Shown here one piece after another: positions 58,256 to 64,000 of a stretch of DNA of 64,000 bases. The notes beneath the pieces were generated by a model. The model worked only from the letters and a program-made list of their open reading frames with translations, was not told the DNA's origin and made no database searches. The first letter of the stretch is position 1; each line of letters begins with the position of its first letter. The DNA is taken from NCBI RefSeq assembly GCF_016839145.1, contig NZ_CP069303.1, forward strand, positions 1,860,001 to 1,924,000. Direction: 5' to 3'. The DNA is from Shinella sp. PSBB067. GTDB taxonomy: Bacteria > Pseudomonadota > Alphaproteobacteria > Rhizobiales > Rhizobiaceae. The translations under genes and the position numbers were made by a program.

Positions 58256-59703
58256 CGGTCGAGTTCCTCCAGGGCCTTGCTGAGTTCGGCGTGGTCGGAG
58301 AAGGGCAGCGTCACGGAGCCGACGGTCTGCCCCTCCTCATGCCCCTTGCCGGCGACGATCAGCGTATCGCCCGATTGCAGCATCCCGACGGCGCTGCGGA
58401 TCGCCGCCGCGCGGTCGCCGATCTCGGTCGCCCCCCTGGCAGCCGCCATGATCTCGGAGCGGATGACCTCGGGAACCTCCGAGCGCGGATTGTCGTCGGT
58501 GACGATGACCACGTCGGCAAGGCGCGTGGCGATCTCGCCCATGATCGGCCGCTTGCCCTTGTCGCGGTCGCCGCCGCAGCCGAAGACCACGATGACGCGG
58601 CCGGTCGTGAAGGGACGCACGGAGGTCAGCACGTTTTCCAGCGCATCCGGCTTGTGCGCATAGTCGACATAGGCGAGCGCGCCGTTCCGGGCATGGCCGA
58701 CGAGTTCGAGGCGGCCGGACGCGCCGATCAGCTTTTCGAGCGCCGCCATGGCGAGGGAGGCGGAAACGCCGGTCGACAGGGCAAGGCCCGCCGCGACCAG
58801 CGCATTGGCGACCTGGAAATCGCCTGCCAGCGGAATGTGCACTTCGTGGATGTCGCCGCCCGCATGGATCTCGGCGGTCTGCTTGTGGCGGAAATGCTCG
58901 ACCCGCTTCAAGGTGAGGTAATCGCCCTTGCGGCCGACCGTGCGCACATCGAGGCCGGCCTTGCGCGCCGCCTCGATCGCCACGCCCGACCATTCGTCGT
59001 CGGCATAGATGACGGCCGGCGCGCCCTTCGGCAGCAGCGTATCGAAAAGCCGCATCTTGGAAGCCATGTAGTGCTCGACCGTCGGGTGGTAGTCCATGTG
59101 GTCGCGGCCGAGATTGGTGAAGGCGCCGGCGGAAAGCTTCACGCCGTCAAGGCGCGACTGGTCGAGGCCGTGGCTGGAGGCCTCCATGGCGGCATGGGTG
59201 ACGCCGGCATCGGCAAGCTCGGCGAGCAGCGCATGCAGCGACACCGGATCGGGCGTCGTCAGCGAGCCGTAGTCGTTGCGGCCGGGCGCGACGACGCCGG
59301 TCGTGCCGATCATCGCAGCCGCATAGCCGGCATGCGCCCAGATCTGGCGCGTGAAGGAGGCGACGGAGGTCTTGCCCGCCGTGCCCGTGACGGCGACCAT
59401 GGTCCCGGGCTGGCGGCCATGGAAGCAGGCGGCGGCGAGCGCCAGGAAACGGCGCGGATTTTCGACGGGAATGACCGGAACGGCCGCCTGCGCGGACGTG
59501 CCCTCGGCGACAACCACGGCGGCGGCGCCGCGCGCGACCGCATCGGCGATGAAGGCGCTGCCGTCGGCCTTGCTGCCCGAAAGCGCAACGAAGAGATCGC
59601 CCGGCCTGACCTTCCGGCTGTCGCTGGTGATGCCGCCTATTTCCGTGGCGGCTGCGGCGCTGAGGTCGCTGGTTTGAGGTCCGGCAAGGTCACTGATCTT
59701 CAT
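58252..59703 (-). CDS. murE: UDP-MurNAc-dipeptide--meso-diaminopimelate ligase
   Basis: 483 residues from ATG 59703. P-loop [20 protein letters not shown] (about 102-121), and the diaminopimelate-specific motif DNPRSE (about 406-411), which predicts meso-DAP rather than Lys in the stem peptide. It starts 65 bases after ftsI. Confidence 0.96.
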   Translation of the reverse strand: MKISDLAGPQTSDLSAAAATEIGGITSDSRKVRPGDLFVALSGSKADGSAFIADAVARGAAAVVVAEGTSAQAAVPVIPVENPRRFLALAAACFHGRQPGTMVAVTGTAGKTSVASFTRQIWAHAGYAAAMIGTTGVVAPGRNDYGSLTTPDPVSLHALLAELADAGVTHAAMEASSHGLDQSRLDGVKLSAGAFTNLGRDHMDYHPTVEHYMASKMRLFDTLLPKGAPAVIYADDEWSGVAIEAARKAGLDVRTVGRKGDYLTLKRVEHFRHKQTAEIHAGGDIHEVHIPLAGDFQVANALVAAGLALSTGVSASLAMAALEKLIGASGRLELVGHARNGALAYVDYAHKPDALENVLTSVRPFTTGRVIVVFGCGGDRDKGKRPIMGEIATRLADVVIVTDDNPRSEVPEVIRSEIMAAARGATEIGDRAAAIRSAVGMLQSGDTLIVAGKGHEEGQTVGSVTLPFSDHAELSKALEELDR

Positions 59704-59768
59704 TGTCCGCTCTGTTGCTCTCTGTCGGCCGCCGTTTCGCCCGCGAATCGGCGTCCCGTCTTCTCCAT

Positions 59769-61517
59769 TCAATAAGACACAAGCAAGGCAGACCCGTCCT
59801 CACCAAATTTCGGCTTTACACCGAGAAGCGCGGCGGACCGGCGGATGATCTCGCCCACCATCGGCGCGGCGTTGAGGCCGGCGGTGCGCCCGCCGCCCTC
59901 GCCCGTCTGCGGCGCGTCGATGAAGGTGAGGACCACGTATTTCGGATCGTCGATCGGGAAGCCCGAGAGGAAGGCGTTGAAGTTCTGCGTGTTCGAATAG
60001 CGTCCGCCCACGACCTTGTTGGCCGTGCCCGTCTTGCCGCCGACATTGAAGCCGGGAACGAGCGAGCGGCGGCCGGAGCCGTCGTTCGCGTTCAGCTTGA
60101 AGAGGTAGCGCATGCTGTCGACCGTCGACGGCTTGATGACGACCTTGGCGATCTCGTCGGCCTCTTCCTCCGTGCGCGGCAGGAAGGTCGGGTTGAGGAG
60201 CTTGCCGCCGTTGATGAGCGCCGCGCCGGCGACGGCCGTCTGCAGCGGCGTCGTGGACACGCCGTGGCCGAAGGAGATGGTGATCGAGTTGATCTTCTTC
60301 CATTCGCGCGGCTGGCTCGGGGTCTTCACCTCCGGCAGTTCGGTCTCCATGCGGGTGAGGAGCCCCATGCGGGTCAGGAACTCCTTGTGCGCCTCGATGC
60401 CGACGACGTCAGCCATCTTGGCCGTGCCGATGTTGGAGGAATACTGGAAGATTTCCGGCACGGACAGCACGCGGTGCTTGCCGTGGAAGTCCTTGATGGT
60501 GAAGCCGCCGATGCGGATGGGCGCGCGGGCGTCGAAGCTGTCGGTGATCTTCACCTTGCCGGAATCGAGCGCCATGGCGGTCGTGAAGCTCTTGAAGGTC
60601 GAGCCCATCTCGAACGTGCCGTTCGACATGCGGTTCATCCAGCCTTCCTTGGCGCCCTCGGCCGGATTGTTCGGATCGTAGTCCGGATAGGAAGCCATGG
60701 CGAGAATCTCGCCGGTATGCACATCGAGCACGACGGCGCCGGCGGCAAGCGCCTTGTACTTCTCCATGCCCTCCTTGACGACCTCGCGCACGATCGCCTG
60801 CACGCGCAGGTCGATGGACAGGCGCACCGGTTCCATCTTGACGTCGCTCGTCATGCCGATGGCGGCAAGGTCGGCGAGGCCCTGGTTGTCGATGTAGCGC
60901 TCCATGCCGGCAATGCCGCGGTTGTCGATGTTGACGTGGCCGACGATGTGCGAGGCGGTTGCGCCGCCCGGATAGAAGCGGCGCTTTTCCGGCCGGAAGC
61001 CGACGCCGGGAATGCCGAGCGCCAGGATGCGGCTCTGCTGCTTGGGCGTGAGCTGGCGCTTCAGCCACTGGAAGCGGGACTTGGAGGTCAGCTTGCGGTA
61101 GGTGCCGCGCCGGTCGAGCTCCGGCAGCACGGTGGCGAGCATTTCGACCGCCTCGTCCGCATCGACGATCTTGTGCGGTTCGGCATAGAGCGAGACGGTG
61201 CGGATGTCGGTGGCGAGGATCTCGCCGTTGCGGTCGACGATGTCGGGGCGCGAGGCCATCAGGTGGTCGGCCGGACCGATGCTGGAGACGGCCTCGGGCG
61301 AGGCCATGCCGTACTGCACGAGGCGCCCGCCGATGACGGCATAGGCGATGCCGAAGCAGCAGATGATGACGGCGACGCGGCTGCGGGCCTGCGAGCCGGA
61401 ACGCTTGCGCGTGCCCTCGAAGGCGTGGCCGCCGGCGCCGCCCGTCCGGTTGTTGTTGCCGCCGGCGTTGAAATGCGCCTTGCTCTTGACGACCATGATG
61501 CGGGAGAGAAACGACAT
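59769..61517 (-). CDS. ftsI: FtsI/PBP3 septal transpeptidase
   Basis: 582 residues. Cytoplasmic Gly/Asn/Arg-rich tail, one membrane helix (about 48-66), pedestal domain, and a transpeptidase domain with S306-T-F-K, S360-S-N and K495-T-G-T. Class B PBP that crosslinks septal wall with FtsW; the target of division-specific beta-lactams. Start codon and ftsL stop share a base (TGATG). Confidence 0.96.
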   Translation of the reverse strand: MSFLSRIMVVKSKAHFNAGGNNNRTGGAGGHAFEGTRKRSGSQARSRVAVIICCFGIAYAVIGGRLVQYGMASPEAVSSIGPADHLMASRPDIVDRNGEILATDIRTVSLYAEPHKIVDADEAVEMLATVLPELDRRGTYRKLTSKSRFQWLKRQLTPKQQSRILALGIPGVGFRPEKRRFYPGGATASHIVGHVNIDNRGIAGMERYIDNQGLADLAAIGMTSDVKMEPVRLSIDLRVQAIVREVVKEGMEKYKALAAGAVVLDVHTGEILAMASYPDYDPNNPAEGAKEGWMNRMSNGTFEMGSTFKSFTTAMALDSGKVKITDSFDARAPIRIGGFTIKDFHGKHRVLSVPEIFQYSSNIGTAKMADVVGIEAHKEFLTRMGLLTRMETELPEVKTPSQPREWKKINSITISFGHGVSTTPLQTAVAGAALINGGKLLNPTFLPRTEEEADEIAKVVIKPSTVDSMRYLFKLNANDGSGRRSLVPGFNVGGKTGTANKVVGGRYSNTQNFNAFLSGFPIDDPKYVVLTFIDAPQTGEGGGRTAGLNAAPMVGEIIRRSAALLGVKPKFGEDGSALLVSY

Positions 61518-61897
61518 CAGCGTGCCACCGATCCGGTTTGGATTACGTCCGTGCGCGAGGCGGGTTTCTTGGTCTTCGCCAGTTCCTCGTCCGGCAGCGC
61601 AGGCAGTTCGGCGGTCGGCATGGGCAGCTCGTTCGGCCGGGCGAGCTGGGTCGATTCCGTCGGCACGAGCTTGAGGTCGCTGTCGAAGGTCTGGACCAGG
61701 CGGTTGAGGCGGTTCGGCTGGGTCAGCAGCGCCCAGTCGGCCTTGAGCAGGTCGATCGTGTCCTCCTCCAGCTTGATCTCGGCATCGAGCTTGCGCACGT
61801 CCTCGAGCTTGTTCTCGGCCTGGTGCTTGATCGAGTAGGTGACGGTGGCTGCGGCGGTCATGATCGCGATCATCACGACGTCAAGGGTTCGGAACAT
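61517..61897 (-). CDS. ftsL: cell division protein FtsL
   Basis: 126 residues from ATG 61897 (a GTG at 61900 directly after the rsmH stop is also possible; GGAAG is spaced seven bases from the ATG). One membrane helix (about 8-24), then a coiled coil (about 25-65, ENKLEDVRKLDAEIKLEEDT). Small bitopic divisome scaffold; identity rests on size, topology and position between rsmH and ftsI. Confidence 0.88.
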   Translation of the reverse strand: MFRTLDVVMIAIMTAAATVTYSIKHQAENKLEDVRKLDAEIKLEEDTIDLLKADWALLTQPNRLNRLVQTFDSDLKLVPTESTQLARPNELPMPTAELPALPDEELAKTKKPASRTDVIQTGSVAR

Positions 61898-61900
61898 CAC

Positions 61901-62926
61901 TCAGCTTCCCATCTTCTCGAGGCCGGCAAGGTTGGGCAGGTTGAAAATGGACAGGTCATCCGTCCCGGCGGGCGCGCTCGTGCGCTCGCCTGCGCGCAGC
62001 TTCGCGGATCGGGCGCGCGGATTGACCGCGCTCTCCTCGTCGCTGGCCGCCACCATAGGGCGCCCGACTGGTGCGAAGGTTGCGGCCCTGTCGTGAACCT
62101 CCGGCAGGTGGCGCGAGCCCGCCGCCTTGCCGGAGCGATCCTGGAAGAATTTCTTGACGATGCGGTCTTCAAGCGAATGGAAGCTGACGACCACCAGCCG
62201 GCCGCCCGGCTTGAGGGCGCGCTCGGCGGCGATCAGCGCACGGGCAAGCTCGCCGAGCTCGTCGTTGACGAAGACGCGCAGCGCCTGGAAGACGCGCGTC
62301 GCCGGATGGATCTTGTCCTTGGCCTTGCGCGGCGTCGTCAGTTCGATGAGGTTGGCGAGCTGGCGCGTCGTGGTGAAGGGCTCCTTCTCGCGCGCCTTCT
62401 CGATGGCGCGCGCGATGCGGCCGGCCTGCTTCTCCTCGCCGAGGAAGCCGAAGATGCGGATGAGGTCGGAGACTTTCGCGCGGTTCACCACATCGGCCGC
62501 CGAAACGCCGGACGCGGACATGCGCATGTCGAGCGGCCCGTTCTTCTGGAAGGAGAAGCCGCGCTCGGCCTCGTCGATCTGCATGGAGGAAACGCCGATA
62601 TCGAGCACGACGCCGTCGAGCCCGCCCGCGGGCGCATAACGCGCAAGATCGGAAAAGCGCGAATGGATGAGCGTGAGCCGGCCGCCGGAGGCCTCTGCCA
62701 GCCCCTGCCCGGCGGCAATGGCCGTCGGATCGCGGTCGAGGCCGATGACGTTGGCCCCCTCGGCAAGGATCGCGGAGGTGTAGCCGCCTGCCCCAAAAGT
62801 GCCGTCGAGGACGACCTGACCGGGCTTGGGTGCGAGTGCCTCGATGACCTCGGAGAGAAGAACCGGAATGTGACGGACCGATCCGCCATCGGCATCAGAA
62901 GAACCTCCGCCAAGATCCGCCGCCAT
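61901..62926 (-). CDS. rsmH: 16S rRNA m4C1402 methyltransferase (MraW)
   Basis: 341 residues from ATG 62926 with GGAGAA six bases upstream. N-terminal [20 protein letters not shown] (about 19-38), SAM loop [25 protein letters not shown], and the C-terminal [16 protein letters not shown]. Methylates N4 of C1402 in 16S rRNA. Confidence 0.96.
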   Translation of the reverse strand: MAADLGGGSSDADGGSVRHIPVLLSEVIEALAPKPGQVVLDGTFGAGGYTSAILAEGANVIGLDRDPTAIAAGQGLAEASGGRLTLIHSRFSDLARYAPAGGLDGVVLDIGVSSMQIDEAERGFSFQKNGPLDMRMSASGVSAADVVNRAKVSDLIRIFGFLGEEKQAGRIARAIEKAREKEPFTTTRQLANLIELTTPRKAKDKIHPATRVFQALRVFVNDELGELARALIAAERALKPGGRLVVVSFHSLEDRIVKKFFQDRSGKAAGSRHLPEVHDRAATFAPVGRPMVAASDEESAVNPRARSAKLRAGERTSAPAGTDDLSIFNLPNLAGLEKMGS

Positions 62927-62940
62927 TCCGATTCTCCGTC

Positions 62941-63381
62941 CTACCCCGAGCCCAGACCTCGCGTCCTGAACTCTTCCCGGGCCGCCGCCTGCGTGGCTTG
63001 AAATGTCTGCGGCGCCCAGAGCTGAAAATGATCCGCCCGACCGACAAAGGTCACCTCCGCGGTGATGCCCGTATAGTCCCGGATGAAATCCGTGACCGGC
63101 AGGCGCCCCTCCGAATCGAGCTTCATGAAGACGCCGCCCCCGTGAATGAGGAGCGACATCCGGTTGGCCATCGGCGAAAAGGCATCCTCGCTGGCGATCT
63201 GGCGCTCGAAACGATCGAGCAGATCCAGCCCGCCGACGCTGATCGCCGGAAACATGAAATCCTGGAAGCAGTAAAGTTCCCGGATGTCGCGCTGCGACAG
63301 GACGGTGCGGAACGCCGAAGGAACGGAAACCCTCCCCTTGGCATCCACCCTGTTCGTCGCATTCGACAGGAACCGGTTCAT
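62941..63381 (-). CDS. mraZ: MraZ transcriptional regulator
   Basis: 146 residues from ATG 63381 (a GTG at 63414 is possible). Two AbrB-like swapped-hairpin halves: [20 protein letters not shown] (about 4-23) and [20 protein letters not shown] (about 83-102), each with the DxxGR signature. It binds TGGGN repeats at its own promoter and controls the division cluster; four such repeats lie 180-215 bases upstream. Confidence 0.95.
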   Translation of the reverse strand: MNRFLSNATNRVDAKGRVSVPSAFRTVLSQRDIRELYCFQDFMFPAISVGGLDLLDRFERQIASEDAFSPMANRMSLLIHGGGVFMKLDSEGRLPVTDFIRDYTGITAEVTFVGRADHFQLWAPQTFQATQAAAREEFRTRGLGSG

Positions 63382-63560
63382 GACGCGATACAGCCGCTTC
63401 CAAAGCCGGAGCACGGTGCATCCACCCCGGCGTTACCAACACAACACAACGCGCACGAACCGGCCATGATGCAGCGCATGCGCGCCGCACCGTCCCCAGC
63501 CGGTTTGCCTCAAAGCTTTGCGATGAACGGACGCTCATGCGTCCTCGTGCAGTGTGATTT

Positions 63561-63595
63561 TGGGATACCATGGGACCATATGGGCGTCAATGGGA
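63561..63595. promoter_or_regulatory. MraZ box: four TGGGN repeats
   Basis: TGGGA, TGGGA, TGGGC and TGGGA start at 63561, 63571, 63581 and 63591, each followed by exactly 5 spacer bases, a strict 10-bp period. This is the known MraZ target pattern, here with four units, and it overlaps the mraZ promoter. Confidence 0.85.
63562..63590 (-). promoter_or_regulatory. promoter of the mra/mur/fts cluster
   Basis: Minus strand TTGACG (63590-63585), 17 bases, TATCCC (63567-63562). The -10 is weak. Both boxes are interleaved with the MraZ repeats, so MraZ binding should block RNA polymerase. Confidence 0.6.
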
Positions 63596-63647
63596 AGAGA
63601 CCTCATTCCCCCTACTCAGACCGTCAAACGTTTATAAGGCGTTAAGT

Positions 63648-63662
63648 TTAACAAAAGGTTAG
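63648..63662. promoter_or_regulatory. CtrA-like element upstream of the division cluster
   Basis: TTAA-CAAAAGG-TTAG, one base from the alphaproteobacterial CtrA full site TTAA-N7-TTAA, about 60 bases upstream of the mraZ -35 box. Confidence 0.35.
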
Positions 63663-63802
63663 GAATGCCGCCGCAAGGCCTTGTATTTGCTGGCGCTGAA
63701 ACAGCGCCGGCGTGTATTCGCGCGCGTGACAAGGCATGCGCGAACCCCAGGGAATTCAATACCTTGGGCGAAGCGGGAAAAAATCGTCCCGGAAGGAGGG
63801 AT

Positions 63803-64000
63803 TTTGCCAGTTGGCCTGTAAGCCGGGTTCTGTATGGCTCCGGCTTTCGCCGGAACGTGGCAGCCATTCATCTGGGACCGGACTTGCGCCAGGCCTCGTG
63901 CAACCCACCCGGATGACCGGCCCGGAAACGGGCTGGACCGCTTGCGCGGCCCGCGTCATCCCTATTCGGTTTTGCTCCCGGTGGGGTTTACCGTGCCGGT
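63803..64000 (-). ncRNA. rnpB: RNase P RNA (bacterial type A), 3' part, cut by the window end
   Basis: On the minus strand the final section reads ...ACAGAACCCGGCTTACAGGC then CAACTGGC, the universal 3' end of bacterial RNase P RNA (P4 and P1 strands). Upstream are the P15-P17 loop (GGTAAACCCCACC near 64000-63980) and GC-rich alphaproteobacterial helices. It is the catalytic RNA that trims tRNA 5' ends. The 5' part lies beyond base 64000; the exact 3' end is estimated. Confidence 0.92.

Larger units (their letters stand above)
63382..63802. other. dcw leader and promoter region up to the RNase P RNA gene
   Basis: No gene is seen. About 175 bases of leader, the promoter with MraZ boxes (63561-63595), a TTAA-N7-TTAG element (63648-63662), and a hairpin GGCGCTG-AAA-CAGCGCC near 63692-63708, then the 3' flank of rnpB with an A/T run (63777-63783). 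Confidence 0.55.

Overview
The window is a GC-rich chromosomal segment from an alphaproteobacterium, most likely the family Rhizobiaceae (Rhizobium/Agrobacterium/Ensifer/Shinella group; genus not resolved). Supporting evidence: a complete rhizobial-type mra/mur/fts division cluster followed by lpxC-bamD-recN-ligA, a 586-residue FtsZ with a long Pro/Gln linker, a BepDE-like efflux operon, GGAAC-N16-CGTT promoters of the EcfG general-stress type, and typical rhizobial intergenic palindromes.

Layout. 1-3730 (+): end of one FAD-dependent oxidoreductase, a second one of the same family broken by a single frameshift in a run of seven C, a GcvT-fold protein and a small unknown protein. 3722-8923 (-): bepD-bepE-tetR-type tripartite efflux genes with an AcrR-like operator over the promoter. 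9004-21356: two divergent operons that together look like a complete import and catabolic route for MurNAc/GlcNAc. Leftwards are murQ, an ABC sugar importer and a Gfo/Idh oxidoreductase. Rightwards are a BadF-type amino-sugar kinase, a GntR regulator, a SIS-type GlcN-6-P deaminase, nagA, an M19 dipeptidase and cutC. 21420-25061: creA, a small secreted protein with an EcfG promoter, an orphan cheW, a 52-aa membrane peptide, a SCO1-like copper chaperone and prmA. 25099-25255 (-): a probable cuckoo-type small RNA with two anti-Shine-Dalgarno loops. 25512-35200: aminopeptidase P, azlCD, panC-panB, a DEAD-box helicase, a stress-promoter-driven membrane protein pair and a membrane-anchored M23 peptidase.

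35187-63381 (-), read in the direction of transcription: mraZ-rsmH-ftsL-ftsI-murE-murF-mraY-murD-ftsW-murG-murC-murB, then an aquaporin and an oppositely oriented MHS transporter that split the cluster, then ddl-ftsQ-ftsA-ftsZ (terminator), lpxC, bamD, recN and ligA. Most joints are ATGA or TGATG overlaps. The cluster starts behind four perfectly phased TGGGN boxes that overlap its promoter, the expected MraZ autoregulatory site. The window ends inside the RNase P RNA gene (- strand).

No transposase, prophage, CRISPR array or tRNA was seen. Most of the window is ordinary core genome. The points most worth a second look are the small RNA, the MurNAc/GlcNAc island with its paired 11-bp-period operators, the two EcfG promoters, and the regulatory sites of the efflux and division operons. 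All family assignments are from reading the sequence; no database search was run.
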